A stretch of DNA of 64,000 bases from Sphingobacteriales bacterium. Lineage in GTDB: Bacteria; Bacteroidota; Bacteroidia; Sphingobacteriales; Sphingobacteriaceae. Shown here in pieces: positions 45,089 through 54,279 of the stretch. Below the pieces are notes generated by a model that did not search any database, had not been told where the DNA came from, and saw nothing but the letters and a program-made list of their open reading frames with translations. The stretch lies in NCBI GenBank assembly GCA_028288165.1, contig JAQBOG010000014.1:1-64000 (forward strand), given 5' to 3'. Numbering within the stretch: position 1 is the first letter of the stretch; the number at the start of each line of letters is the position of its first letter. Made by a program: the position numbers and the translations under genes.

Positions 45089-45964
45089 ATGGCGTTAAAT
45101 TATCCCCAACTTCAAATGGGCACTACGGAGGGCGTTATGCCTTTTGAAATGCATACCGCCCAGTGGATACATGATAATAGGTGGGAACAAAACTCAACAC
45201 CTCATAAACACAACTACTTTGTAATTGTATGGGTGAAAAAAGGATCAGGGGTTCATTTAATCGATTTGGACAGGTATGATGTCCATGATAATACGATCTA
45301 TTGCATATCGCCCGGACAAATTCACTTACTGAAACTGGAGGATAAAATTGATGGATTTGTCATCTCGTTTACAAATGATTTTCTATGTCTAACCGAAGAA
45401 AACTTCGATCTATTATTCAATAGCGGTCTGTTTTATACGTCGGCCCATTCTCCTGTTATCTCTGTAGACGCTGAAATGCAGGAAGAGCTCGATGATGTTT
45501 GCCATAGAATGTTGAAAGAGTATGGGAATTTCTTTTTATTGAGATCTGAAATTCTTCGAGGTTATTTAAAGATTTTTTTAATTCACCTCACCCGCCAATT
45601 TCAAACGGTTGTGACACAGCAGACGTCAAAAAACGTTGAACTCGTTAAAAACTTCTTTTCTCTGCTGGAGAAAAGCTTCTCGACCAAAAAAATGGTTACT
45701 GACTATGCGGCCGATCTTAATGTATCTCCTAACTATCTGAATGAGATTATCAAAAAAAAATCTGGAATCCCAGCCAGTGATCACATTAAAAATCGGATAG
45801 TACTAGAGGCAAAGAGACATGCGGCGTACTCGGACGTAAGCATGAAAGAAGTCGCTTATAGTCTAGGGTTTGATGATGTAGCCCATTTTAGTAAATATTT
45901 TAAAAACACCACAGGGATAAATTTCAGTGATTTTAAGAAAGATTTGGCAAGCCTAATGAAATAG
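45089..45964 (+). CDS. AraC-family transcriptional regulator
   Basis: About 291 residues. I place the start at ATG 45089 (MALNYPQLQMGTTEGVMPF); the open frame goes back to 44972 but those codons look non-native. The N-terminal cupin-like sensing domain has 'STPHKHNYFVIVWVKKGSG' and 'YDVHDNTIYCISPGQIHLLKL'. The C-terminal double helix-turn-helix has 'NVSPNYLNEIIKKKSGIPASDHIKNR' and 'MKEVAYSLGFDDVAHFSKYFKNTTGINFSDFKK'. It precedes the isochorismatase/amidohydrolase genes on the same strand and is the obvious candidate to regulate them. Confidence 0.9.
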   Translation: MALNYPQLQMGTTEGVMPFEMHTAQWIHDNRWEQNSTPHKHNYFVIVWVKKGSGVHLIDLDRYDVHDNTIYCISPGQIHLLKLEDKIDGFVISFTNDFLCLTEENFDLLFNSGLFYTSAHSPVISVDAEMQEELDDVCHRMLKEYGNFFLLRSEILRGYLKIFLIHLTRQFQTVVTQQTSKNVELVKNFFSLLEKSFSTKKMVTDYAADLNVSPNYLNEIIKKKSGIPASDHIKNRIVLEAKRHAAYSDVSMKEVAYSLGFDDVAHFSKYFKNTTGINFSDFKKDLASLMK

Positions 45965-46085
45965 GATTATGCCCACCCGGGCACTTTTCTTCCTGTTCTT
46001 GAATTCTTTTTTACTCTTCTTCTCAATAAATCTTCGCTTTAACGAATAATCGATAATTCATACAACGATTGCCTTTGTATGTCAA

Positions 46086-46116
46086 TTGTCCAGGGCTCCA
46101 TGTGCAGGTACTTTTG
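46086..46116 (+). promoter_or_regulatory. Promoter of the isochorismatase-led gene group
   Basis: TTG at 46086-46088, 20 bases, TACTTTTG at 46109-46116, an exact consensus match. It lies 43 bases before the start codon at 46160. Confidence 0.6.
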
Positions 46117-46159
46117 ATATGTCAAACAGAAAGTAAAAAACTAATTTAAAATTGACATT

Positions 46160-46858
46160 ATGAAAAAGACAGTTAAAGTAATCGCTTCTTTATTTGCAGC
46201 AGCTTTGTTTACTATGAGTGCAAGCGCTCAAAAACCTTCGCCTAGGCTTCTTAGCCCAACTAATCACACACTTGTATTAATTGATTATGAGGGACAAATG
46301 GCTTTTGCAGTAAAAAACATCGGTATCGGTGATCTTAGAGACAACGTTGGTTTGGTAGCGGGTGGTTCAAAGATCTTCAATGTTCCCACAGTTGTAACTA
46401 CAGTCGCCCATAAATCTTTCAGTGGCCCTGTTTTTCCAGAGGTTTTAGAATTCTACCCGGATCAGGCTACGCATATTGACCGTACCACCATGAATACTTG
46501 GGAAGATAAACCGGCTCACGATGCAATAGTTGGAAAAGGTAAAAAGAAAATAGTTTTCGGCGGTTTATGGTCAGAAGTATGTATCGTAGGGCCTGCTTTG
46601 TCTGCAATAGACGAAGGTTATGATGTATATGTGATCACAGATGCATCCGGTGGTGTTAGCCAAGAGGCTCATGAAATGGCAATCCAACGTATGGTACAAG
46701 CGGGTGCTCATCCAATCACTTCAAGCCAGTACGTTCTTGAATTGCAAAGAGACTGGGCAAGACAAGAAACATATGTTGCAGTGACAAGCCTATTCAAAAA
46801 ATATGGTGGCGCATATGGTTTAGGTATTCAATATGCATCCGAAATGTTAAAGCACTAA
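46160..46858 (+). CDS. Secreted isochorismatase-family hydrolase
   Basis: 232 residues with a signal peptide (MKKTVKVIASLFAAALFTMSASAQ), unusual for a mostly cytosolic family. The domain keeps the catalytic Asp in 'LVLIDYEGQMAF' and the nucleophilic Cys in 'FGGLWSEVCIVGPALSAI'. It ends with 'DASGGVSQEAHEMAIQRMVQAGA', like the YcaC subgroup. The exact substrate cannot be told; isochorismate is unlikely for this subgroup. First gene after a good promoter. A hairpin separates it from the amidohydrolase. Confidence 0.88.
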   Translation: MKKTVKVIASLFAAALFTMSASAQKPSPRLLSPTNHTLVLIDYEGQMAFAVKNIGIGDLRDNVGLVAGGSKIFNVPTVVTTVAHKSFSGPVFPEVLEFYPDQATHIDRTTMNTWEDKPAHDAIVGKGKKKIVFGGLWSEVCIVGPALSAIDEGYDVYVITDASGGVSQEAHEMAIQRMVQAGAHPITSSQYVLELQRDWARQETYVAVTSLFKKYGGAYGLGIQYASEMLKH

Positions 46859-46889
46859 TACTTGTTGTTTTTTGGTTCATCATAATAAA

Positions 46890-46907
46890 GGCAGGAATTT
46901 TCCTGCC
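46890..46907 (+). terminator. Hairpin between isochorismatase-like and amidohydrolase genes
   Basis: GGCAGG pairs with CCTGCC around AATTTT, followed by CTTATACTTT. The weak T tract suggests partial termination or a processing site. Confidence 0.5.
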
Positions 46908-46930
46908 CTTATACTTTAACTATAATACAA

Positions 46931-48709
46931 ATGAAAAAGGCATTCTTAATAATTACTATCACATTGTCGATGATGTCGAGCTTGAAAGCACAGCAACAAG
47001 CCGCTACTCTGATCATATATAACGCAAACATTGTAACACTCGATGATGCCAAACCTACCGCTGAAGCTGTTGCTATCGCAAACGATAAAATAATAGCCAT
47101 CGGAAACACAAATGAGATTTTAAAACTTAAAACACCATCTTCAAAGGTAATCGATGCAAAAGGGCGAACAGTGATACCCGGGTTATTCGATTCTCACTTG
47201 CATGTAATACGGGCAGGCAGATTTTATAATACTGAATTACGTTGGGATGGTGTAAAAACCTTAAAGAGGGCGTTGCAAATGTTGAAAGAGCAGGCAGCCA
47301 GAACACCAAAAGGACAATGGGTAAGAGTTGTTGGAGGATGGAACGAGTATCAATTTGCGGAAAAACGGCTTCCGACTTTAGCAGAAATAAATAAAGCAAC
47401 AGGCGACGTTCCTACCTTTGTTTTATACTTATATGGCACTGCTTATCTTAATAAAGCCGGCATTGCCGCTCTTAATATCAATGGAAGTACTCCGAATCCT
47501 CCAGGTGGCTTAATCCAAAAAGATGCAGATGGACAACCAACAGGATTATTAGTAGCGGAGCCGAGTGCATTCATCTTATATTCTACATTAGCCAAATTGC
47601 CAGAACTCACGCCGGCCGAAAAAACCAACTCTACCAAGTTATTTATGAGTGAAATGAATCGCTTAGGAGTGACAGGAGTTATGGATGCAGGAGGGGGATT
47701 TCAAAATTTTCCTGATGATTATAAAATAACAGATTCGCTATTCAAACTTGGACAACTAACCGTTCGATTACCGTATTATCTGTTCGCCCAAAAAGCTGGC
47801 AATGAGTTGCAAGACTATAAAAAATGGATCAGCATGGTGGATATCGACCACCAACATGGCGAAGAAGCTGAAACTGAATACTTCGTACAAGGTGGTGGTG
47901 AAAATTTGGTTGCATCAGGAGGGGATTTCGAAAACTTCTTAAAACCTCGTCCAGATTTATCTCCCGCAATGGAAAAGCAGTTGAAAGATGTTATTACTGT
48001 ATTGGTAAAGAACCGATGGCCTTTCCGGTTACACGCCACCTATAATGAAAGTATTTCAAGATTTCTGAACGTTATTGAGGAGGTAAATAAAGAAAATCCC
48101 ATAGATGGATTGCCTTGGTTATTTGATCATGCTGAAACTGTTTCAGACGAAAATTTAAAACGGATCAAAGCATTGAATGGAGGGATATCAATTCAACATC
48201 GGATGGCCTATCAGGGTGAAAACTTTGTGGCACGATACGGAACCGAGGCAGCCAGGAACACTCCCCCAATCCGAAAAATGCTTGATGCCGGAATAAAAGT
48301 TGGAGCAGGGACTGATGGAACTCGGGTAGCGAGCTACAATCCTTGGTTAGCTCTTCATTGGCTTGTTACGGGCAAAACGATTGGCGGCAAAGTTTTCACA
48401 TTAAATGAAAATAAGCTGGATCGTATTACTGCTCTGAAACTTTATACCCAAGGCAGTGCAAGTCTGATTAATTTGGATAAGGATAGAGGGACTATCAAGG
48501 CCGGATACCTTGCAGATTTAGCAGTCTTAAGTGATAATTACCTTAAGGTTGACGAAGAGCAAATCAAAGATATACACTCCCTGTTAACTGTACTCGATGG
48601 GGAAGTCGTTTACGGAGATGGTGATTATAAGTCTATTGCCCCGGCTTTACCGAAAGCAATTCCGGCTTGGTCACCGGTGAATTATTACGGTGGTTACCAA
48701 TATAAATAA
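46931..48709 (+). CDS. Amidohydrolase (YtcJ-like), secreted
   Basis: 592 residues with a signal peptide (FLIITITLSMMSSLKAQ). Metal-dependent amidohydrolase fold: 'GRTVIPGLFDSHLHVIRAG' carries the HxH metal ligands, 'WPFRLHATYNESI' and 'LFDHAETVS' supply later His residues, and 'GAGTDGTRVASYNPWLALHW' the catalytic Asp. The C-terminal 'KAGYLADLAVLSDNYL' closes the small beta domain. YtcJ-type enzymes hydrolyse amides or related bonds; the substrate is unknown. Its periplasmic location matches the preceding hydrolase. Confidence 0.9.
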   Translation: MKKAFLIITITLSMMSSLKAQQQAATLIIYNANIVTLDDAKPTAEAVAIANDKIIAIGNTNEILKLKTPSSKVIDAKGRTVIPGLFDSHLHVIRAGRFYNTELRWDGVKTLKRALQMLKEQAARTPKGQWVRVVGGWNEYQFAEKRLPTLAEINKATGDVPTFVLYLYGTAYLNKAGIAALNINGSTPNPPGGLIQKDADGQPTGLLVAEPSAFILYSTLAKLPELTPAEKTNSTKLFMSEMNRLGVTGVMDAGGGFQNFPDDYKITDSLFKLGQLTVRLPYYLFAQKAGNELQDYKKWISMVDIDHQHGEEAETEYFVQGGGENLVASGGDFENFLKPRPDLSPAMEKQLKDVITVLVKNRWPFRLHATYNESISRFLNVIEEVNKENPIDGLPWLFDHAETVSDENLKRIKALNGGISIQHRMAYQGENFVARYGTEAARNTPPIRKMLDAGIKVGAGTDGTRVASYNPWLALHWLVTGKTIGGKVFTLNENKLDRITALKLYTQGSASLINLDKDRGTIKAGYLADLAVLSDNYLKVDEEQIKDIHSLLTVLDGEVVYGDGDYKSIAPALPKAIPAWSPVNYYGGYQYK

Positions 48710-48767
48710 TTTTTTGAAATGACTGCAAGCAACGGTTTACGCTGAAGCATATCGGTATGAATTAATC

Positions 48768-49205
48768 ATGAGAAATAAAATCCTAAGTATCACCAGAGTT
48801 TTTCCATCAGTTACGACCTATAATACCGCCATATTGTTTTTCAGGGTTATGGTATCCATCGAATTGATATTAGCTCATGGTTTAAAGAAAATCGGTGTCG
48901 GCGTGCCCGTTGCAGAGGTGATCCCGAATCCCTTTGCTTTGCCAGAAAGCATAAATGCAAGTTTAGCTATTGCTTCTAATCTTGTATTTCCGTTGTTCGT
49001 GATCTTTGGGGTGTTTACACGCCTTGCTGTTCTACCGATACTAGCAGTAACCCTTTCAGGTTACTTCGTTGTACACTTCAATGATAGCCTTTTAGAAAAA
49101 GATATGCCTTATATGTATAGCATCAGCTATTTGCTGATTCTAATTGTAGGTTCCGGAAAATACTCGATTGATTATTGGATCAATAAATTCGCAACTAAAC
49201 CATAA
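48768..49205 (+). CDS. DoxX family membrane protein
   Basis: 145 residues with four membrane helices. Family features are 'AILFFRVMVSIELILAHGLKKIGVG', 'IASNLVFPLFVIFGVFTRLAVLPILAVTLSGYFVVHF' and the C-terminal 'YLLILIVGSGKYSIDYWI'. DoxX proteins are small quinone-related redox or electrophile-stress membrane proteins in many bacteria, which fits the neighbouring quinone-modifying enzymes. It ends 4 bases before the next start. Confidence 0.88.
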   Translation: MRNKILSITRVFPSVTTYNTAILFFRVMVSIELILAHGLKKIGVGVPVAEVIPNPFALPESINASLAIASNLVFPLFVIFGVFTRLAVLPILAVTLSGYFVVHFNDSLLEKDMPYMYSISYLLILIVGSGKYSIDYWINKFATKP

Positions 49206-49209
49206 TACA

Positions 49210-49653
49210 ATGAACAAGATAATTTGGATACTTCTCGCCTTAATCTCCGGCGCATTTCTACCAATCCAGGCAGGCTTAAATACCCGCCTTGGAAAATCTA
49301 TAAACAACCCGGTATATGCATCTATGATCTCTTTTATTGTGGGAGCATTATCGGTAGCGATTTATATATTGATAACCAGGCAACAAGTTGTCCTGGCAGG
49401 TTTGCGTACTGCTCCGTATTATGTATACATAGCAGGACTCTTAGGGGCTTTTTATGTGACCATTATTGTATTGGCCTTTCCTAAAATCGGCCCGGCTTTA
49501 ACGTTTGGTTTGGTTGTAGCCGGACAAATGATAATTTCTATTTTGCTGGATCATTTTAACATCCTGGTTGCGCAGCAACATTCAGTAAATATTTGGCGGT
49601 TTCTAGGTATCGCTTTAGTTATAGTAGGTGTTGTGATCATCAGAAAGTTCTAG
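49210..49653 (+). CDS. DMT-superfamily membrane protein (DUF606/YdcZ type)
   Basis: 147 residues from ATG 49210 (MNKIIWILLALISGAFLPIQ). Five hydrophobic helices with the family pattern 'AGLNTRLGKSINNPVYASMISFIVGAL', 'YVYIAGLLGAFYVTIIVLAFPKIGPALTFGLVVAGQM' and 'FLGIALVIVGVVIIRKF'. It is half the size of classic DMT exporters and probably works as a dimer, exporting a small molecule. The stop is 1 base before the next start, indicating tight coupling. Confidence 0.88.
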   Translation: MNKIIWILLALISGAFLPIQAGLNTRLGKSINNPVYASMISFIVGALSVAIYILITRQQVVLAGLRTAPYYVYIAGLLGAFYVTIIVLAFPKIGPALTFGLVVAGQMIISILLDHFNILVAQQHSVNIWRFLGIALVIVGVVIIRKF

Positions 49654-49654
49654 T

Positions 49655-51022
49655 ATGAAATATATTTTATTATTACTCGTACTAATAACGCTGGACTGCC
49701 GGGCACAGGGACAGTTTCCTTCATTTAAGCCCCTTAGGTATAATGAAGATTACTCTTTTCTAAAAGAGGATACAAGCAGCTCATGGTATAAAAAAATGAA
49801 GTTTGTTAGAATTTCAGAGAAAGGAGGATCCTACCTAAGTATTGGTGGCGAGCTTCGATACCAGTATTTTAATCTCAAAAATGATGAATGGGGCGCTGCA
49901 CCTAAAGATAACGATGGGTTCATTTTATCAAGGTTTCTAGCTCATGCGGATTTTCATTTCGGTGCCAATTTCAGGTTTTTTGGGCAGCTTCAGGGTAGTG
50001 GTGCAAATGGTAAAATATCAGGTGTAAGTCCGGTGGACGAAAATCCATTGGATCTACATCAGGCTTTCTTTGACATAAACACTAATTCCAGAAATGCCAT
50101 TCTCCGGGTTGGTCGTCAGGAGCTATCTTATGGTTCACAAAGATTGGTTTCGGTTAGGGAGCTGCCCAACAACAGGCAAGCTTTTGATGCGATAAAAGGA
50201 ATCATTTCAGCAGGAAAGTATAAGTTGGATGCCTTTTATTCCCAATATGTCCCGGCGAAAAAAGAAATATTTAATGATGTGCCAAATCGGAATACAATAT
50301 TCTGGGGCACATACCTGGTACGGAATGAGGTGCCTGTTTTGAAAAATATCGATTTATATTACTTCGGTTTGCGAAAGAACAAAACATCGTTTAACGATGG
50401 AGATGGAAAAGAAGTAAGGCATTCAATAGGTTCAAGAATTTGGGGGGATCGGAACAATTGGAAATATGATTTTGAAGGCGTATACCAGTTTGGGACCTTC
50501 CAAACAAAGCAAATCAAGGCATGGACAATTTCATCTAACTCTTCTTATCAGTTTAATAACGTGCCGCTTCATCCCGAGATCGGCCTCAAAGCGGAAGCAA
50601 TAAGCGGCGATAAATCCACAGGCGATGATAAGCTCGAGACATTTAATCCGTTATTTCCGAAAGGAGCTTATTTTGGATTGGCAGCTATTATTGGGCCGTC
50701 AAACCTTGTAGATGTGCATCCTTATATATCCCTAGAATTGAAGCCGAACAGGTTAGAATGGACAATAGATTATGACTCATTTTGGCGATATAGCGAGAAC
50801 GATGGTATATATGCACCGAATGTTGCTTTGATATACCCGTCCGGTGGGTTCGCCCAAAAGTCTATCGGACGTCAAATTGCCTCCGATTTGACCTATACAC
50901 CAAATAGTTTTCTATTTTTAAGAGGTGAACTTACCTGGTTTAAGGCTGGCAGTTATTTGAAAATGGTTAGCCCTGGTAAGGATATCATGTTTTTTGCCAT
51001 AACTTCGACGTTAAGGTTTTAA
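49655..51022 (+). CDS. Alginate-export-family outer-membrane beta-barrel
   Basis: 455 residues with a signal peptide (MKYILLLLVLITLDCRAQ). The mature protein has alternating aromatic beta strands and family motifs 'YLSIGGELRYQYFN', 'RFLAHADFHFGANFRFFGQLQ', 'LRVGRQELSYGSQRLVSVRELPNNRQAFDA' and a final Phe (ITSTLRF). It should form a pore in the outer membrane. The family name comes from AlgE, but many members import or export other organic acids or aromatics. Starts 1 base after the DMT gene. Confidence 0.88.
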   Translation: MKYILLLLVLITLDCRAQGQFPSFKPLRYNEDYSFLKEDTSSSWYKKMKFVRISEKGGSYLSIGGELRYQYFNLKNDEWGAAPKDNDGFILSRFLAHADFHFGANFRFFGQLQGSGANGKISGVSPVDENPLDLHQAFFDINTNSRNAILRVGRQELSYGSQRLVSVRELPNNRQAFDAIKGIISAGKYKLDAFYSQYVPAKKEIFNDVPNRNTIFWGTYLVRNEVPVLKNIDLYYFGLRKNKTSFNDGDGKEVRHSIGSRIWGDRNNWKYDFEGVYQFGTFQTKQIKAWTISSNSSYQFNNVPLHPEIGLKAEAISGDKSTGDDKLETFNPLFPKGAYFGLAAIIGPSNLVDVHPYISLELKPNRLEWTIDYDSFWRYSENDGIYAPNVALIYPSGGFAQKSIGRQIASDLTYTPNSFLFLRGELTWFKAGSYLKMVSPGKDIMFFAITSTLRF

Positions 51023-51043
51023 AATATTCTAAGCTCTGAAGGA

Positions 51044-51586
51044 ATGTCCAGTATAGAAACGAAAAGCATTTGGTTAATAGATCCCGTCCATTCTAAAATC
51101 CGGTTTGAAACAAAGTATTTATTGATCAGTTCGGTCTCTGGGTGGTTTTCCGAAATTGAGGGGTCAGTTGTTACTACGTCCGACGATTTTACAGATAGCG
51201 AGGTCAACATCACTATTTATGTGAATTCGTTAACCACGGGCAATGAAGAACGGGACAACCATCTTCGTTCGGCTGATTTCTTCGATGCCAAAACGTTTCC
51301 TATAATCACCTTCAGGTGCCAACATGTTAAAGTAGATGAATCATTCGCTGATGTGAAAGGTTTTCTGTGCTTAAAGGGCATAACCGCCGAAATTAAATTC
51401 AATGCTGATTATCTAGGCTCTGTTAAAGATCCTATGGGCAATTCGAAGGCCGGTTTTAAAATGGCCACCTCAATAAACAGGAAAGACTTTAATATTTCTT
51501 GGAATCAGTATTTTGATACTTCTGGGGTATTACTTTCAGACGAGGTGCAAATTGTGGGTGATATACAGCTTTTGAAAGTTTCCTAA
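51044..51586 (+). CDS. YceI family protein (no signal peptide)
   Basis: 180 residues. A YceI barrel, 'WLIDPVHSKIRFETKYLLISSVSGWFSEIEG', 'ERDNHLRSADFFDAKTFPIITF', 'KAGFKMATSINRKDFNISWN', without a secretion signal, so probably cytosolic. It lies 21 bases after the barrel protein gene and is followed after about 150 bases by a second YceI gene of the same type. Lipocalin-like binding of quinones or amphiphiles is known in the family. Confidence 0.9.
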   Translation: MSSIETKSIWLIDPVHSKIRFETKYLLISSVSGWFSEIEGSVVTTSDDFTDSEVNITIYVNSLTTGNEERDNHLRSADFFDAKTFPIITFRCQHVKVDESFADVKGFLCLKGITAEIKFNADYLGSVKDPMGNSKAGFKMATSINRKDFNISWNQYFDTSGVLLSDEVQIVGDIQLLKVS

Positions 51587-51732
51587 CTAGTTCAAGGTCT
51601 GAATTCAATCGATAATTTTCTAAAATCGATTATTTCGACAATAAATTCCATGATATAGCCATTTACCACAAAGGGATGCTTGCCGACATTTGCAGTACAA
51701 TAATTGTTACTCAAAAATAAAACAAACAAGCT

Positions 51733-52263
51733 ATGGCTATTAAATGGAAAATTGATCCGACACACTCCGACATTCAGTTCAGGGTAAAACATTTAATGAT
51801 TACTACAGTAACCGGATATTTCCGAGAGTTCGATCTGGAAGTAGAAACTGAGACTGACGATTTTCATACTGCGAAGAAAATGGAATTTACCGCAAACATA
51901 AACTCGATAGATACAAATAATGCGCAACGTGATACCCACTTAAAGTCAGCTGATTTTTTCAACGCTGAGGAGTTTGGTCAATTACACTTTTCCGGCAAAA
52001 AGTACGAAGATGGCGGCGATGATGTAAAGCTTCAAGGAGACCTGACCATAAGAGGGATTACAAAACCCGTTAGCCTAAATGTAGAGTTCGGTGGTATCGT
52101 AGTGGATCCTTACGGACAGACGAAAGCCGGTTTCGCGATCGACGGTAAAATAAGCAGAAAGGAATTTGGATTAACATGGGGTGCGGTGACTGAAGCAGGC
52201 AGCGTAGTAGTAGGTGATGAAATCAAGATCCACGCAGAAGTACAGGTTATAAAACAAGCTTAA
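51733..52263 (+). CDS. YceI family protein, tandem paralogue
   Basis: 176 residues. 'WKIDPTHSDIQFRVKHLMITTVTGYFREF', 'AQRDTHLKSADFFNAEEFGQLHF', 'VKLQGDLTIRGITKPVSLNVEF' and 'TKAGFAIDGKISRKEFGLTWGAVTEAGSVVVGDEIKI' give a complete YceI domain. It has no signal peptide. It is closer to the textbook YceI sequence than its upstream neighbour. The stop is 15 bases before the ring-cleaving dioxygenase gene, an arrangement also seen in quinone-response loci. Confidence 0.92.
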   Translation: MAIKWKIDPTHSDIQFRVKHLMITTVTGYFREFDLEVETETDDFHTAKKMEFTANINSIDTNNAQRDTHLKSADFFNAEEFGQLHFSGKKYEDGGDDVKLQGDLTIRGITKPVSLNVEFGGIVVDPYGQTKAGFAIDGKISRKEFGLTWGAVTEAGSVVVGDEIKIHAEVQVIKQA

Positions 52264-52278
52264 TTCAATTTAGCAATC

Positions 52279-53214
52279 ATGGAAAACAGAATATTAGGGT
52301 TGCACCATATTACCGCAATAGCGGGAAATGCAAATCGCAATCATGACTTCTACACGAAGGTTTTAGGTCTGCGATTAGTAAAAAAGACGGTAAACTTTGA
52401 TGACCCGGGAACCTATCACTTTTACTTCGGCGACGAAGCAGGTAGCCCCGGTACTATTTTAACGTTCTTTCACTGGGAGGGAATCCAGAAGGGCAAAACC
52501 GGGGCCGGCATGGCTACCAATATAGGTTATTCGGTACCCGCCGGTAGCTTAGATTTTTGGACTGACCGTTTCAAACGCTTCAATGTACAACACGAGGAAT
52601 TGAACGAGCGATTTGGACAGAAATATCTTTCTTTCCAGGATCCTGATGGGCTCAAGTTTGATTTGATCGAAGGGTTGAACGATAACAGAAAAGGTTGGGA
52701 AACGAGTGAGGTAACTGCAGATACTGCAACAAAAGGCTTCCATGATGTAACTTTGACCGTAAGGAAACTTGATCGGACGGCCAACATACTTGTCGATCTA
52801 TTTGGATACAAAGCAGTACAACAGGAAGGGAATCGCCATCGGTTTATCACAGATGCGGTCGATAACGCTTCTATAGTGGACATTATCGAAGCACCCCAAT
52901 TAGAGTTTGGTATAAATGCTGCCGGAACAAATCACCATGTTGCGTTCCGTGTTAAAAACGACGATGTATTGATGGAGTTTAGGGGAAAAATCGCAAGTAA
53001 AGGCTTGAATATAACCCCTAAAATAGATCGGGACTACTTTTTCTCTTTATACTTTAGGGAACCTAACGGGATTCTATTTGAACTGGCCACTGATAATCCG
53101 GGCTTTACAAGAGATGAACCTTTAAGTGAACTAGGTAAATCTTTGAAATTGCCAGCACAGTATGAAGGCCAAAGAAAAGAAATAGAAGAATCTTTGCCGG
53201 TACTTCAAGACTAG
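52279..53214 (+). CDS. Ring-cleaving dioxygenase, VOC superfamily (MhqO/MhqA-like)
   Basis: 311 residues made of two vicinal-oxygen-chelate modules. The metal ligands appear in 'LHHITAIAGNANRNHDFYTKVLGL', 'FHDVTLTVRKLDRT', 'NHHVAFRVKNDD' and the final Glu in 'EPNGILFELATDNPGF'. This is the pattern of the hydroquinone/catechol dioxygenases induced by quinones in Bacillus (MhqA/MhqE/MhqO). It opens aromatic rings using Fe(II) and O2. The next gene is an MhqD-like esterase, the same pairing as in the Bacillus mhq regulon. Confidence 0.88.
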   Translation: MENRILGLHHITAIAGNANRNHDFYTKVLGLRLVKKTVNFDDPGTYHFYFGDEAGSPGTILTFFHWEGIQKGKTGAGMATNIGYSVPAGSLDFWTDRFKRFNVQHEELNERFGQKYLSFQDPDGLKFDLIEGLNDNRKGWETSEVTADTATKGFHDVTLTVRKLDRTANILVDLFGYKAVQQEGNRHRFITDAVDNASIVDIIEAPQLEFGINAAGTNHHVAFRVKNDDVLMEFRGKIASKGLNITPKIDRDYFFSLYFREPNGILFELATDNPGFTRDEPLSELGKSLKLPAQYEGQRKEIEESLPVLQD

Positions 53215-53262
53215 ATATTTAGAAAAAGCGTTTCATCCCGAGGGAATATAATAACGGCAATC

Positions 53263-53898
53263 ATGCATCAGAAAAATATAGTAACGGCAGGAAAAGAATT
53301 AACGGCAACAAGCAGAGTTTTGATTCTGTTGCATGGCCGTGGTGGAAGTTCGGATGATATTTTGTCCTTCTCATCGCATTTAAATGTAAAAGAGTATTCA
53401 TTGCTTGCGCCCCAGGCAACAAATAATGCCTGGTATCCATACTCATTTTTAGCCCCAACCGCTCAAAACGAACCGTGGCTTTCGTCAGCTTTAAATCTCC
53501 TCAAGGAACTATTGGACGAGGTTCTTGCTAAAGGCATTCCGACAGAGCATATTTACTTCTCTGGTTTTTCGCAAGGCGCTTGCCTGGCACTCGAATTTGT
53601 TGCCCGGAATGCTAACAAGTATGGTGGTGTAGCTGCCTTTACCGGTGGTTTAATAGGCGACAAAATTTACAATGAAAACTATAAAGGCGACTTTCAAGGC
53701 ACCCCTATTTTTATTGGAACGAGTAATCCAGATCCGCATGTGCCGGTAGAAAGAGTGTATGCAAGTACCAACATTTTAAAGAGCATGAACGCATCGGTTA
53801 CTGAAAAGGTATACGCCAACATGGGGCATACTATTAATGAGGACGAAATACGAAATGCAAATTCACTAATTTTCAATGCTCAACCAGTTAAATCATAA
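53263..53898 (+). CDS. Phospholipase/carboxylesterase-type alpha/beta hydrolase (MhqD-like)
   Basis: 211 residues. The serine hydrolase triad is visible: Ser in 'YFSGFSQGACLALEF', Asp in 'GTSNPDPHVPVERV', His in 'YANMGHTINEDEI'. The oxyanion region is 'ILLHGRGGSSDDILSF'. Cytosolic. The family includes MhqD, co-induced with ring-cleaving dioxygenases under quinone stress, matching the gene upstream. Its stop overlaps the start region of the cupin gene. Confidence 0.9.
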   Translation: MHQKNIVTAGKELTATSRVLILLHGRGGSSDDILSFSSHLNVKEYSLLAPQATNNAWYPYSFLAPTAQNEPWLSSALNLLKELLDEVLAKGIPTEHIYFSGFSQGACLALEFVARNANKYGGVAAFTGGLIGDKIYNENYKGDFQGTPIFIGTSNPDPHVPVERVYASTNILKSMNASVTEKVYANMGHTINEDEIRNANSLIFNAQPVKS

Positions 53899-53899
53899 A

Positions 53900-54253
53900 A
53901 TGTTTCCTATTACAAGAGTGTACAGCGATAGTAACGGAGACAGCCATTTTGAGGATGTTGAAATTCCCCTAAACGAAGCTGGCAGCATTGGGAGATTATC
54001 TGAAGTCCTCCCGGCTACCGGTGTTGTGTTCCGAGAAGTAGAGCCCTCTTATGATTGGGATTTTCATACAGCTCCACAAAAACAATATATCATTTTATTG
54101 GATGGAGAAATTGAAATTGAAACATCACTGGGGCAAAAACGAATATTCAAAGCAGGAGATGTTCTCTTGGTAGAAGACACCACAGGGAAGGGACATAAGA
54201 CCAAAAATCTGCGGCCAATTAAAAGAAGATCAATTTTTATCACTTTGCCCTAA
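53900..54253 (+). CDS. Small cupin-domain protein
   Basis: 117 residues from ATG 53900 (MFPITRVYSDSNGDSHFED). One cupin barrel: 'YDWDFHTAPQKQYIILLDGEIEIETSLGQKRIFKAGDVLLVEDTTGKGHKTKN'. The metal-ligand motif 'HTAPQKQYI' keeps a His and a Gln in place of a second His, and the late His is in 'GKGHKT'. Such proteins are often annotated as dioxygenases of unknown substrate. It follows the esterase by 1 base. Confidence 0.82.
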   Translation: MFPITRVYSDSNGDSHFEDVEIPLNEAGSIGRLSEVLPATGVVFREVEPSYDWDFHTAPQKQYIILLDGEIEIETSLGQKRIFKAGDVLLVEDTTGKGHKTKNLRPIKRRSIFITLP

Positions 54254-54279
54254 CAGCGGGGTACTAAAAAATAGCACAA

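Noticed and set aside
51600-51660. Inverted repeat ATCGATAATTTT/AAAATCGAT between the two YceI genes as an operator or terminator
   Set aside because: The pairing is imperfect and AT-only with no T tract; not distinguishable from background.
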